Of a stretch of DNA of 64,000 nt, positions 1-8,690 are shown piece by piece. Source of the stretch: DSXF01 sp964387495 (lineage in GTDB: Bacteria; Chloroflexota; Anaerolineae; Anaerolineales; Villigracilaceae); contig CAYLXB010000004.1 of the NCBI GenBank assembly GCA_964387495.1, forward strand, positions 31,915 to 95,914, read 5' to 3'. The notes under the pieces are model-generated. The model had not been told where the DNA came from, searched no databases, and saw only the letters and a program-made list of their open reading frames with translations. A program made the position numbers and the translations under genes. Numbering within the stretch: position 1 is the first letter of the stretch; the number at the start of each line of letters is the position of its first letter.

Positions 1-402
1 GTCAGGGATATTTCTTTGTCGAACATCACACAACCAGGGGGTTGGATGTGCCTCCAAGTAGCGCATCCTGTATCAGCGTCGTTATACATTCTAGCAGAAA
101 ACCCACCTGCTGACCACACGATAAACCTACGCTACCTTAAAAACTTGCAAAATTTTAAGGCGCCGCAATGTTAAAGACCCGCTTAGGAGATCTTTAATAT
201 CCCTGGGTTGTTTCGAACAAGTGTTTCAGCCAAAGACATCCTGAACACACGCCCCCCCCCCATATCTGGGGTTCAAGGCTGTTATTTCCCCGCATACACC
301 ATATCTGTCTTAAAAAAACAACCTGTAAACACCTTGAAACCACCCCGGACTAAGATGCAAAATCTCGTGATTCGTTCAGGCTTTTCCAGAGGAAATATGC
401 TG
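1..402. other. Left-edge non-coding stretch
   Basis: No protein-like reading frame or RNA gene could be supported here. Visible features are an AT-rich inverted repeat with 8-bp arms (CCTTAAAA at 135-142, TTTTAAGG at 153-160) and a long C run near 250-260. On the minus strand a TAGAAT hexamer with a weak TGGTCA 17 bp upstream could be a promoter for a gene lying left of the window. The histidine kinase on the minus strand stops at 403. Confidence 0.5.
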
Positions 403-2079
403 TTAACGGGTGGCGCTGCGCGGTACCCAGGCCAGAATGGTCGTTCCCTCTCCCAGGGTGGATGAGATATCCACCTCGCCGCCCACGCTGCGAGCCCTGG
501 TCTGCATGTTAGCCAGGCCATGGCCAATAGTCAGGTTCATTTTTTCCAGGTCGAAGCCGTGTCCATCGTCCCGCACTTCCATCAGCACACGGTCGGCTGC
601 TGTGAAGACCGCCACCTCGACGTGTTTGGCGTTCGCGTGCTTGGCCGCATTGGCCAGCGCCTCCTGGCAGATATGGAAGAGTGTGAGTGCATGGGTGGGA
701 GGAAGGTCGTTCAATTCTTCTTTGGGGCTGGTCAGAGCGGTTTCGGCCAGTGTGTTGGCGCGGAATTCAGCCAACAAGCGCTTCAGCCCATCCACCAAGC
801 CCTCGCCGCTCATCTGGCGTGGGCGCAGGTCGAGGATGTAGGCACGGATATCGCGGATTGTCTGGTTCAAATCCGCAATGGCCTGCTGGATGCGTATCTT
901 GGCATCCTTGGGGTTCTCGTCGACGGCGTGGTAAATGGTTTCCAGAAACAAACCTACCCCAAAAATGGACTGGATGATTCCATCATGCAAGTCCATGCCG
1001 ATCCGTTCTCGTTCTTCCAGTACGGCGATACGCCGTGCATTGCTGTGCAAGCGGGCATTTTCGATTGCCAGGCCAGCCCAATGGCCAACTGCATTGAGCA
1101 GTTGGATATCGCGCTCATCGAAGGGTTCCCGGCTGCGTGTAGCCAGACTAAGAACGCCCATCATGTTCTCGCTGGATTTCAGCGGGATGCAGACCAATTG
1201 ACGGAAACCGGCTTCCACCACGGCATCGCGCAGGTAGCGCATATCGCTTGCCAGATCATCACTGACGATCGACTCCCCGTTCTGTGCCACCAGACCCACG
1301 ATACCCTCACCGATCTTGAAGCGGCTGCGTGTCCAGAAAGCCTCTGCCGCCTGTCCACGATGTAGTACCAGACTCAGGGTTCTCCGGTCTTCTTCCAGGA
1401 TGAATAGTTCACCTGCCTCGACCTTCATGTAATTGATCACCAGACCCAGGGTGCGGTTGAGGATTTCTTCTAGGTCAAGCGAGGAGGTCAGCGCTGACGC
1501 AATATTGTTCAACAGCGTCATATCTTCCGTGCGGCGCGTCAGCGTGGCGTCGCGGGTGCGCAGGGCTTCGTACTGGCGGGCGTTTTTAATTGCGGTGCCT
1601 GCATATGCTGCCAGCATCTGGATGATCATTTCGTCATCCTGGGTAAAACGCTCGGCGTCGATTTTTTCGGTCAGATAGATTTGTCCCAGCTGCTCGTTGC
1701 CGCTGCGGATCGGTACTCCCAGGAATGAACGCATATGAGGGTGATTGGCCGGAAACCCAACGCTGCGCTTGTCAGTCGTCAGGTCTGCCAAGTTGATTGT
1801 CTCGGTCGTGTTCATCAGCGCGCCGATGAGCCCCAGCCCTCGAGGGGGGTGGGCCATGCGTTGCACTTCTTCTTCTGTAACTCCTACGGTGATGAACTGT
1901 TTGAGTTTGCCCTCTTCGTCTAGCACCCCCACGGCAGCATAACGCGCCTCAGCCTGCTTACAGGCTAATTCAGCGATACGCTCCAGGAGCGTTTCCAACG
2001 AGACATCTTGAACCAGCTCCAGGCTGGCGCGGTGTAGTGCGATCAGCCTGTCCTGCAGTTGTTCTCGTGTCAAGAGCAT
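403..2079 (-). CDS. Two-GAF sensor histidine kinase (NarL-partner type)
   Basis: Predicted cytoplasmic sensor kinase of 558 aa with no membrane segment. Two GAF domains occupy roughly residues 25-165 and 195-345 and should bind a small ligand, heme or a redox-active group. A HisKA_3 dimerisation domain follows, with the phosphoacceptor His in the motif ERERIGMDLHDG (His about 365). A HATPase domain closes the protein, with N-box NAAKHAN and G-box DDGHGFDL. This architecture pairs with NarL/LuxR-type response regulators, but none lies in the window, so its partner is elsewhere. ATG at 2079 is preferred over the in-frame GTG at 2088 because GAGGTG sits 6 bases before it. It is divergent from the mevalonate genes. 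The signal sensed cannot be read from the sequence. Confidence 0.9.
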   Translation of the reverse strand: MLLTREQLQDRLIALHRASLELVQDVSLETLLERIAELACKQAEARYAAVGVLDEEGKLKQFITVGVTEEEVQRMAHPPRGLGLIGALMNTTETINLADLTTDKRSVGFPANHPHMRSFLGVPIRSGNEQLGQIYLTEKIDAERFTQDDEMIIQMLAAYAGTAIKNARQYEALRTRDATLTRRTEDMTLLNNIASALTSSLDLEEILNRTLGLVINYMKVEAGELFILEEDRRTLSLVLHRGQAAEAFWTRSRFKIGEGIVGLVAQNGESIVSDDLASDMRYLRDAVVEAGFRQLVCIPLKSSENMMGVLSLATRSREPFDERDIQLLNAVGHWAGLAIENARLHSNARRIAVLEERERIGMDLHDGIIQSIFGVGLFLETIYHAVDENPKDAKIRIQQAIADLNQTIRDIRAYILDLRPRQMSGEGLVDGLKRLLAEFRANTLAETALTSPKEELNDLPPTHALTLFHICQEALANAAKHANAKHVEVAVFTAADRVLMEVRDDGHGFDLEKMNLTIGHGLANMQTRARSVGGEVDISSTLGEGTTILAWVPRSATR

Positions 2080-2180
2080 CGAATTCACCTCAATAAGGAC
2101 TATTATATCCGATTAAGGCAAGTCTGATAGGTTTTGCCAGAGGGCAGGTATATAATTTTTACGGAGTTTTTAGAAAACAC

Positions 2181-3458
2181 ATGCCTACTTCTCGCATTCC
2201 GGGTTTTTACAACGAATCTCTTGGCCAGAGGCTCAAACTTGCCGCAGAGGCGGCAGGCCTGGTACCCGATGATTTGCTTCCCTTTCAGACAGGTGGTCTT
2301 GCAGCAGAGCAGGCCGACCATATGGTTGAGAATGCCATCGGGCTTCACTCTCTGCCGCTGGGCCTTGGGCTGAACTTTGTGGTCAATGGCCGGGAGGTGC
2401 TTGTCCCGATGGCCATCGAAGAACCCTCCGTGGTAGCCGGGGCCTCCTTTATGGCCAAACTGGCTCGCGCCGGTGGTGGTTTCCGGGCCACCACCACGGC
2501 ACCCAACATGATCGGCCAGATGCAAATTCTGGACCTGGCGGACATTTATACTGCCCGGATGGCTATTTATGAGCACAAGTCTGAACTCCTGGAGGAGGCA
2601 GATGAAATTGACCCCGTCCTGAAAAAATTCGGCGGCGGAGCACGGGATTTGGAAGTGCGCCTGTTCGAGTCTTCACCGATTGGTCCATTCCTGGTGGTGC
2701 ATCTGATTTACGATGTGCGTGATGCCATGGGTGCCAATGCCATCAACACTGCCTGTGAACGGCTGGCCCCGCGCCTTGAACGTATTACCGGCGGGCGCGT
2801 CCACCTGCGCATTCTCTCCAACCTGGCTGACCAGCGCCTGGCGCGTGTACGCTGCACCATCCCGGCCAGGGAATTGGCCTTTGAAGGTTATACCGGGGAG
2901 CAGGTGCGGGATGGCATCCTTGAAGCCTGGGCTTTTGCTGCCGCCGATCCTTACCGCGCCGCCACGCACAATAAAGGCATCATGAACGGCGTGGATGCTG
3001 TTGTGATTGCCAGCGGCAATGACTGGCGCGCCATCGAGGCCGGGGCGCATGCTTATGCCGCATGCTCCGGGCGTTACACCAGCCTCTCCACCTGGGGCAG
3101 GGAGGTGGATGGCAGCCTGGTGGGCACACTCGAAATGCCCATGGCAGTTGGCATCGTCGGCGGCACTACCAAAGTTCACCCGGCGGCGCGCACTGCTCTC
3201 AAACTGATGGGCGTTACCACGGCTGCCCAACTGGCAGAGATCATTGTTTCGGTTGGGCTGGCGCAGAACCTGGCTGCCCTGCGGGCCCTGGCCACCGAAG
3301 GCATCCAGCGCGGCCACATGTCCCTGCATGCCCGCCAGGTGGCCATCGCTGCCGGCGCGACAGGTGACCTGATCGAAAAACTTGCCGCACAACTTGTTTC
3401 TGAAAAAGTCGTTCGCATTGATCGAGCCGAAGAAATTTTGAAAGCATGGAATCAATAA
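2181..3458 (+). CDS. mvaA: Hydroxymethylglutaryl-CoA reductase, class II
   Basis: HMG-CoA reductase of 425 aa, interconverting HMG-CoA and mevalonate in the cytoplasm. The class II signature DAMGANAINT is present where class I enzymes have DAMGMN. The four catalytic residues known from the Pseudomonas mevalonii enzyme (Glu83, Lys267, Asp283, His381) appear here at a constant offset of two as Glu81 (EEPSVVAGA), Lys265 (HNKGIMNG), Asp281 (SGNDWRA) and His379 (GHMSLHAR), so the protein looks active. It is followed 20 bp later by HMG-CoA synthase, which suggests the biosynthetic direction toward isoprenoids, although class II enzymes can also degrade mevalonate. No strong Shine-Dalgarno is visible; an ACGGAG lies 14 bases before the ATG. 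Confidence 0.95.
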   Translation: MPTSRIPGFYNESLGQRLKLAAEAAGLVPDDLLPFQTGGLAAEQADHMVENAIGLHSLPLGLGLNFVVNGREVLVPMAIEEPSVVAGASFMAKLARAGGGFRATTTAPNMIGQMQILDLADIYTARMAIYEHKSELLEEADEIDPVLKKFGGGARDLEVRLFESSPIGPFLVVHLIYDVRDAMGANAINTACERLAPRLERITGGRVHLRILSNLADQRLARVRCTIPARELAFEGYTGEQVRDGILEAWAFAAADPYRAATHNKGIMNGVDAVVIASGNDWRAIEAGAHAYAACSGRYTSLSTWGREVDGSLVGTLEMPMAVGIVGGTTKVHPAARTALKLMGVTTAAQLAEIIVSVGLAQNLAALRALATEGIQRGHMSLHARQVAIAAGATGDLIEKLAAQLVSEKVVRIDRAEEILKAWNQ

Positions 3459-3478
3459 TCTTGGAGTAAGGATAAAAA

Positions 3479-4540
3479 ATGCCTGACAACACTCTCCTCA
3501 AACCCACCCTTCCCGTTGGAATCATCGGCTACGGGGCTTATGTGCCGCGCTATCGCGTCCCGGCGAAAGAAATCTCGCGCGTCTGGGCTGGCGGCAAAGG
3601 CGGCCTGCCCATCAAAGAAAAAGCCGTCCCCGGCCTGGATGAAGATGTGGCTACCATGTCCATCGAGGCCGCACGCAATGCCTTGCTGCGCGGCCCTGTG
3701 GACCCCGGTGAAATCCGCGCCGTCTGGGTCGGCTCCGAATCGCATCCCTATGCGGTCAAGCCCACCTCCACCATCGTGGCTGAGGCCATTGGTGCGGTTC
3801 CCAGCACCCAAGCCGCTGACTGGGAATTTGCCTGCAAGGCCGGCACCGAAGCCATGGTGGCTGCCATTGGCATGGTCGGTTCCGGGATGGCGCATTATGC
3901 CCTGGCGATTGGCATGGATACCGCCCAGGGCCGCCCCGGCGATGCACTGGAATACACCGCGGGGGCAGGCGGCGCGGCTTTTTTGCTCGGCCCGGCATCT
4001 GAATCCCTGGCTGTCATCAATGCCACCTATTCCTACGTCACAGATACGCCCGATTTCTGGCGGCGCCCTGAGCAGAAATATCCGGAGCACGGTCTGCGTT
4101 TTACCGGTGAACCGGCTTATTTCAAGCACATCACCGAGGCTGGGAAGACCCTCATGGAGGCCAGCGGCACGACTGCCAAAGACTACAAATATGCCGTCTT
4201 TCACCAGCCCAACACCAAATTCCCGCAGCGAGTGGCCGGGATGCTCGGCTTCAGCAAGGAGCAGATCACGACCGGCTTGCTCGTGCCGGTGATCGGCAAT
4301 ACGTACGCGGGTGCAGCCGTGATCGGCCTCACCGCCATCCTGGATGTTGCCGAGCCGGGCGACCGGATTTTGATGGTCTCCTTTGGTTCCGGAGCCGGTT
4401 CGGATGCCTTCGACATCCTTGTTACCGATGCGGTCAAGGAACGCCAGGAGCAGGCCCTCAAGACCCAGGACTATATCGCCCGCCGTACCGAGATCGACTA
4501 CGCCACCTACGTACGCTACCGCGGCAAGCTGGCCAAGTAG
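3479..4540 (+). CDS. mvaS: Hydroxymethylglutaryl-CoA synthase (archaeal-like)
   Basis: Condenses acetyl-CoA with acetoacetyl-CoA to HMG-CoA. The 353-aa length and the N-terminus (VGIIGYGAYVPRYRVP) match the archaeal-type family. The nucleophilic cysteine is Cys119 in DWEFACKAGTEAM and a conserved His is His242 in FHQPNTKF; the glycine-rich end GSGAGSDAF is typical. GGAGTAAGG lies just before the ATG. The gene sits between HMG-CoA reductase and a thiolase/DUF35 pair. In archaea, thiolase and HMG-CoA synthase form one complex bridged by a DUF35 protein that channels acetoacetyl-CoA, and this gene order suggests the same assembly. Confidence 0.95.
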   Translation: MPDNTLLKPTLPVGIIGYGAYVPRYRVPAKEISRVWAGGKGGLPIKEKAVPGLDEDVATMSIEAARNALLRGPVDPGEIRAVWVGSESHPYAVKPTSTIVAEAIGAVPSTQAADWEFACKAGTEAMVAAIGMVGSGMAHYALAIGMDTAQGRPGDALEYTAGAGGAAFLLGPASESLAVINATYSYVTDTPDFWRRPEQKYPEHGLRFTGEPAYFKHITEAGKTLMEASGTTAKDYKYAVFHQPNTKFPQRVAGMLGFSKEQITTGLLVPVIGNTYAGAAVIGLTAILDVAEPGDRILMVSFGSGAGSDAFDILVTDAVKERQEQALKTQDYIARRTEIDYATYVRYRGKLAK

Positions 4541-4556
4541 GGGGGACGGAGCAGCC

Positions 4557-5714
4557 ATGACAGATGTTATCCTCGCAGGTATCGGGCAGACGCCCGTTGG
4601 CGAACACTGGAATACCTCCTTGCGCTCCCTGGCCGTCAAAGCCATGCGGGCTGCCATGCAGGATGCAGGCGGCCTGCGCCCGGAGGCCCTCATCGTCGGC
4701 AATATGCTGGCTCCCGTCCTCTCGCGCCAGGCCCACCTCGGCTCCCTGCTGGCCGATTTTTCCGGCCTGGTCGGCATCGAGGCTTCATCCATTGAGGCTT
4801 CCGGCGCTTCGGGGGCGGCGGCCTTGCACCAGGGTTACCTGACAGTCCTCTCGGGCGCGGCGGATGTCGTCCTGGTGGTCGGCATTGAGAAAATGACCGA
4901 TTATGTCGGCCCACAGGTGGATGTGGCCATGGCAACCGCGCTGGACAGCGATTTCGAGGCTGTCCAGGGAGTGACTCCAGCCGCACTGGCGGCCCTGCTT
5001 GCACGCCGCTACCAGCACGAATTCAAGGTCCCTGCCGATGGCTTTGCCGGATTCGCCCTCAGCGCGCATGAGAACGCTGCCAGCAATCCGAATGCCATGT
5101 TTCGGAAGGCCATCTCGCTGGAAACCTACCAGGCTGCCGAAATGGTCAGTGAGCCGCTCAACATGTTCGATGTGGCGCCCACTGCAGATGGTGCGGCGGC
5201 CGTCCTTCTTACCCGGCGCGAGTTGCTGCCAAAAGATTACCCACATCCGCTGGTCAAGATTGCCGGTTCCGCCATCGTCTCTGACTCCCTGGCCCTGCAC
5301 GACCGCGCCGATTTGCTCGAGTTCGGCGCGGCGCGCCTTTCGGTGGAAAAAGCCCTATACCAGGCCGGCGTCGGACAAAACCAAATAAACTTCTTTGAAT
5401 ACCATGACGCCTTCTCGATTTTCGCCGCCCTCTCACTGGAGGCTGGCGGGTTTGCCCCGCGCGGCCAGGGCTGGAGGCTGGCGAGCGAGGGCGCGATCGC
5501 CCGGAGCGGAAAACTGCCCTGTGCCACCCTGGGCGGGCTGAAAGCCCGCGGCAACCCGGGCAGCGCCTCGGGTGTCTACCAGGCCGTCGAGGCCGCCATG
5601 CAGCTGCGCAGCCAGGCCGGCGGTAGCCAGGTGGCTGGCGCAAAGTACGGCCTGATCCAATCCTTGGGTGGGCCGGCCTCCACGGCCGTCACGCATGTCC
5701 TGAAAGCCATCTGA
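4557..5714 (+). CDS. Archaeal-type thiolase homologue without catalytic Cys/His
   Basis: A 385-aa member of the SCP-x/archaeal acetoacetyl-CoA thiolase family, expected to supply acetoacetyl-CoA to the neighbouring HMG-CoA synthase. The fold signatures are clear (HENAASNPNA, VAPTADGAAAV, EYHDAFSIF, GGLKARGNP). The catalytic positions are abnormal: the family motif EAACASG reads EASGASG, placing Gly83 at the nucleophilic Cys, and the GHPxGATG motif reads GNPGSASG, placing Asn333 at the catalytic His. His283 of HDAF is kept. The protein may be a structural partner in a thiolase/synthase/DUF35 complex or use different chemistry. The start is the ATG behind GGGGGACGGAG. An in-frame upstream extension to 4383 overlaps mvaS and is rejected. 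Confidence 0.88.
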   Translation: MTDVILAGIGQTPVGEHWNTSLRSLAVKAMRAAMQDAGGLRPEALIVGNMLAPVLSRQAHLGSLLADFSGLVGIEASSIEASGASGAAALHQGYLTVLSGAADVVLVVGIEKMTDYVGPQVDVAMATALDSDFEAVQGVTPAALAALLARRYQHEFKVPADGFAGFALSAHENAASNPNAMFRKAISLETYQAAEMVSEPLNMFDVAPTADGAAAVLLTRRELLPKDYPHPLVKIAGSAIVSDSLALHDRADLLEFGAARLSVEKALYQAGVGQNQINFFEYHDAFSIFAALSLEAGGFAPRGQGWRLASEGAIARSGKLPCATLGGLKARGNPGSASGVYQAVEAAMQLRSQAGGSQVAGAKYGLIQSLGGPASTAVTHVLKAI

Positions 5715-5799
5715 CAGATTTGTCAGGCAGGTTTGATAGTTCCTGAGAGTCCCGCTGGATTAAAGTTGGACTGTAAGCATAAAAAAGGAGCAACGACTT

Positions 5800-6207
5800 A
5801 TGGAAATTCCACGCCACTGGCGCCTTAAACAACAACGTTACGGTTTGGTTGGAGAGACCTGCCCGCACTGTGAGACCAAAATCTTCCCGCCTCGCGATGT
5901 CTGCCCCTCCTGCGGCGGCGAGGCCAAAACACGTTTTGCGTTCAGCGGTAAAGGGGAAGTTTTTTCGTACACCACCATCTACGAGGCCCCCAGCGGCTAT
6001 GATGAAACCGCCCCCTACACGGTGGCGCTGGTAAAACTGCAGGAAGGCCCCATCATAACCGCCCAATTGACCGACTTGGGCGACCAGCCGGTTGAAATCG
6101 GCATGCCCGTCGAGATGGTCACCCGCAAACTGCGCTCCGAAAACGAGGACCGCGGTATTTTAATCTACGGTTACAAGTTTCGCCCGGCCCTGAGCCAGGC
6201 TGCGTAA
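5800..6207 (+). CDS. DUF35 Zn-ribbon/OB-fold protein
   Basis: A 135-aa protein with an N-terminal rubredoxin-like zinc ribbon (Cys21, Cys24, Cys35, Cys38 in CPHC and CPSC) and an OB-fold from about residue 45 (GKGEVFSYTTIY). DUF35 proteins bridge archaeal acetoacetyl-CoA thiolase and HMG-CoA synthase and help pass the intermediate between them. Its place directly after those genes supports the same role. AAAAAGGAG precedes the ATG. A rho-independent terminator follows the stop. The last 36 bp of the gene plus the terminator are duplicated 3.86 kb downstream. Confidence 0.9.
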   Translation: MEIPRHWRLKQQRYGLVGETCPHCETKIFPPRDVCPSCGGEAKTRFAFSGKGEVFSYTTIYEAPSGYDETAPYTVALVKLQEGPIITAQLTDLGDQPVEIGMPVEMVTRKLRSENEDRGILIYGYKFRPALSQAA

Positions 6208-6248
6208 CAAGCCAACCGCCGCCCTGAAAAGAGCGGCGGTTTTGATTC
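6172..6248. repeat. 77-bp direct repeat, copy A
   Basis: Covers the last 36 bp of the DUF35 gene, its terminator and a few bases beyond. It matches 10028-10104 at 74 of 77 positions in the same orientation. The only differences are one in the stop-codon region (GCGTAA versus GCATAA) and two in the terminator loop and stem. The two copies bracket the accessory island. Confidence 0.9.
6215..6243 (+). terminator. Rho-independent terminator after DUF35 gene
   Basis: Inverted repeat ACCGCCGC / GCGGCGGT with a short loop, followed by TTT, 8 bases after the stop codon. It should end the mevalonate transcript. Confidence 0.85.
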
Positions 6249-6423
6249 CAGTGTGTGCGCTTTTGCAGAAGCTGGATGGGAGTATAATTTATTTGTTGCT
6301 CCGCACCGCCGGGCGGTTTCTTTCTGGGACAATGATGTCTTGATTGGGCGTAGCAAACCCATTCGCTTTGCTCAGTGTAGGCAAGCGGAATCTACGCCTG
6401 CCCGCCAGGAGGTAACGCCAGCC

Positions 6424-6430
6424 GTTGGGC
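6424..6430 (+). other. GTTGGGC cassette-boundary-like site 1
   Basis: GTTGGGC fits the integron R' consensus GTTRRRY and lies 34 bp before the start of the small membrane protein gene. The preceding bases (AGGTAACGC, CCGTTGGGC) resemble those before the second site at 8828, which also precedes a lone accessory gene. No complete attC hairpin was recognised on its left. Confidence 0.4.
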
Positions 6431-6464
6431 GGTTGAAATGTTCAACAGTCAGTGAGTAAATAAC

Positions 6465-6926
6465 ATGTTTCCGTTTAGTTTTGGAAGAACTCTCGAAGTG
6501 CCCATCACAGGCAACCAACATATAGAAGGCGTATCAGAAATTATATTGAGTACGCTTGTTAGACGTATCAAAGCCGAAAAACCAAGCAGTTTTACTTCCA
6601 ATCGGAATCAGATTACTTTTTCAGGTGGCTTTCTTCGGTTTGTAGGAAACTGGAATCTTTTAATGTCCATCAATTATGGAGTGATTGATGTTGTCCCAGC
6701 CAATAACAAACTCTTGGTTTCATATAAGCTTTGGTTTGAAGAGTTATTTGTTGTGACATCACTACTCACGACAATGTTTGCGCTTTTGATTTTCTCGTCA
6801 GGGTTTAAGATGCAAACCATTGCGGTAGTTGCAGGAATAGGAACATGGCTGTGGCTTTTTGGCGCCAATTTCATAATAACAGTAGTACGATTTCATAGCC
6901 TTGTTCGTTCAGCTTTAGGAAAATAA
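6465..6926 (+). CDS. Small two-TM hypothetical membrane protein
   Basis: A 153-aa protein of unknown function. Residues 1-85 are soluble and contain a beta-rich stretch. Two hydrophobic segments follow at about 93-113 (LFVVTSLLTTMFALLIFSSG) and 116-140. No family was recognised. Base composition is clearly AT-richer than the surrounding genes, consistent with recent arrival, and it starts just after an integron-like GTTGGGC boundary. A rho-independent hairpin at 7058-7090 lies downstream. Confidence 0.65.
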   Translation: MFPFSFGRTLEVPITGNQHIEGVSEIILSTLVRRIKAEKPSSFTSNRNQITFSGGFLRFVGNWNLLMSINYGVIDVVPANNKLLVSYKLWFEELFVVTSLLTTMFALLIFSSGFKMQTIAVVAGIGTWLWLFGANFIITVVRFHSLVRSALGK

Positions 6927-7057
6927 GGAGCAAGACATAATCTCTGTAAAATCTTTACGTGTTCCGCCAAAAACCGCCCACCGATTAATGGAAGTGTCAA
7001 GATCTGAGGATGAATTGGGGGCAGAATAGCACCAAAAGGCAAGGCAAGCTAGAAAAT

Positions 7058-7090
7058 GATCACGGAGCAAAACTTTCCGTGGTCGTTTTT
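7058..7090 (+). terminator. Rho-independent terminator
   Basis: GATCACGGA / TCCGTGGTC stem (9 bp with one G-U pair) followed by TTTTT. It is positioned to end the transcript of the small membrane protein, or could belong to the flank of the IS110 element. Confidence 0.7.
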
Positions 7091-7171
7091 CAATCCCAGG
7101 TTAACCCCCACAATCTCCACCAGCCTCTTTGTGGCGGAGTCTTCTCTTTCTTTTAGAGGAAGCTCGTAATC

Positions 7172-8425
7172 CTATCCAGGCGGCTGCCGGTCTTGCAGCA
7201 GTTGCAAGACTTCAGCCTCGCGTGCCAGACGATGCGGGTGCTTGGGGTCCAAAGCCACTCGCTGTAACTCAGCCCCAATCCCCAAACGCATCAGGTAGTG
7301 GCGTACGAACTGCGGACGCGTCAGCCCTTTGCGCTGGACATCATTCAACTGCCAGGACCAGGTGTAGTACTTGTAGGCAATGCGTTCATCGCTGTAGTGG
7401 CGGTAGCTCTTGCGTTGCGTCAACACCGACCAGACTACCGTCAACAAGTGCCGGGCAACGGCCACGATCGCCTGGTTGCGGTGCATGCGCCGCTCCAGTT
7501 CCGAGAACAAACGCTGCCAGTGCGGATCAGCTTTCACCGCCCGCTGGGCCACTTCCGCCATCGCCCAGCGGAACTCCCGCCGCCCTTCCTTGGTGATCCC
7601 CTTGCCGCGCAGTTTCACTCCGCTCTGCTCCACCCCAGGCACCAGCCCGGAATAGCTCGCCAATGCTTTTGGACTCTCGAAGCGAGTGATATCGCCAATC
7701 GCAGTCAGCACCGTCATGCCGGTGACCACCCCAAAGCCGGGAATCTGCATCAAGTACATCATCTGCTCCGCCCACGGCTTCTCATGGCTCATACGCCGCA
7801 ATTCGTCCGTGATGCGCTCGATCTGCCCGCTCAAATGTGCCTTCGTCCCCATGTCCAACTCCAGTTGCAGTTTCTCCAAGCCACCCAGGCTTTCGTCTTG
7901 CTGCCAGCCCGTGTTCTTCGGCAGGAAGCGTTTCCCTTTCGGATGGTCCAGATGATGCCGGTGCGCCACACTGTGCATCCGGTTCACCACCTGTGTATGC
8001 ATCCCCACCAACCGCCGCCGCTGTGAGACCAACTGCCGCAGCTCGCGTACGTGCTGGGGCGGTACCCACACTGTTGGGACAAGGTTGGCGGCCAACAGCC
8101 GGGCCAGAATCAGCGTGTCTTTCTTATCCGTCTTCACCCGGGCACACGCAATCTGCCCCACTTTGATCGGATTGGCTACCAACACTTCCGCCACCAACGG
8201 CTCCAGCAGATCGTACACATGCCAGGCGTTCGTCGTCGACTCAATCACCACCCGGTCCGTGGGCAGCAGGTGTTTAGCCAGCCAGCTCTCCAACTCAAGA
8301 TGCTCCACCCGGCAGGCTGCCAGAATCTCATCCCCATCTCGGTCCACTCCCGCTACCACCGAGTAGTGCTTGTGGATATCGAGCGCAATATATCGACAAA
8401 GTCTTGATTTTTCTCCTCGTTCCAT
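7172..8425 (-). CDS. IS110-family DEDD transposase
   Basis: A 417-aa recombinase. The RuvC-like N-terminal domain carries the DEDD tetrad: Asp16 (ALDIHKHY), Glu62 (VVIEST), Asp100 and Asp103 (VKTDKKDT). The C-terminal transposase_20 domain has the typical helix-hairpin-helix (IPGFGVVTGMTVLTAIGD) and serine-containing motif (YSGLVPGVEQSG). Length is normal and the frame is open throughout, so it is probably functional. The ATG at 8425 follows AAGGAG at 8 bases and is preferred over an upstream in-frame extension through the structured leader. Confidence 0.92.
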   Translation of the reverse strand: MERGEKSRLCRYIALDIHKHYSVVAGVDRDGDEILAACRVEHLELESWLAKHLLPTDRVVIESTTNAWHVYDLLEPLVAEVLVANPIKVGQIACARVKTDKKDTLILARLLAANLVPTVWVPPQHVRELRQLVSQRRRLVGMHTQVVNRMHSVAHRHHLDHPKGKRFLPKNTGWQQDESLGGLEKLQLELDMGTKAHLSGQIERITDELRRMSHEKPWAEQMMYLMQIPGFGVVTGMTVLTAIGDITRFESPKALASYSGLVPGVEQSGVKLRGKGITKEGRREFRWAMAEVAQRAVKADPHWQRLFSELERRMHRNQAIVAVARHLLTVVWSVLTQRKSYRHYSDERIAYKYYTWSWQLNDVQRKGLTRPQFVRHYLMRLGIGAELQRVALDPKHPHRLAREAEVLQLLQDRQPPG

Positions 8426-8690
8426 GCTACACTCTCCTTGGGTTTGTGGTTGGGGCGTGGATTTTCGGGCAGTGAGTGGTACACACCGATTCGGGCTCTT
8501 AGCCCAGACGAGTATCCACCGAGCAGCCAAGTAACACCACGGGCTGAGAATCTCGCTCTCTCCCATAGGCGGCATCGGCTGGCCCAGATGCTCCTGCCCC
8601 GGATGGCATCCTCGGTGCTCGGTCAGCCCTAGGATACCATCCGCCACGCCCCACCCATGACATTCTAGTATCAAAGCGTGCACAGATGAT
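8426..8690 (-). ncRNA. Candidate IS110 bridge RNA region
   Basis: The 260 bp upstream of the transposase contain no coding frame but have strong hairpins. One spans 8601-8642: GGATGG-C-ATCCT pairs with AGGAT-A-CCATCC around an 18-nt loop. A smaller GGGCT-CTT-AGCCC hairpin lies at 8493-8505. In the IS110 group (for example IS621) the non-coding end upstream of the recombinase encodes a bridge RNA whose loops guide target and donor recognition. That this region does the same is an inference from position and structure only. Confidence 0.4.

Larger units (their letters stand above)
7094..8690 (-). mobile_element. IS110-family insertion sequence (ends approximate)
   Basis: An element built around the DEDD transposase at 7172-8425, with about 260 bp of structured non-coding DNA upstream of the transposase start. 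IS110 elements usually lack terminal inverted repeats and leave no target duplication, so the exact ends cannot be read from one copy; the limits given are estimates. It sits between two integron-cassette-like boundaries, which is notable because some members of the IS110/IS1111 family target attC sites. Confidence 0.6.

Noticed and set aside
4383..4556. 58-codon in-frame N-terminal extension of the thiolase gene
   Set aside because: It overlaps the end of HMG-CoA synthase, is basic and low-complexity, and the ATG at 4557 has a strong ribosome site and the normal family N-terminus.
3452..4792. Long minus-strand frame opposite HMG-CoA synthase and thiolase, and similar long antisense frames elsewhere
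   Set aside because: These mirror the codon bias of GC-rich genes, match no family and have no ribosome sites. The opposite strand carries well-conserved enzymes.
6253..6459. 68-codon frame before the small membrane protein
   Set aside because: Runs through the non-coding cassette-boundary region without a ribosome site and has no protein-like pattern.
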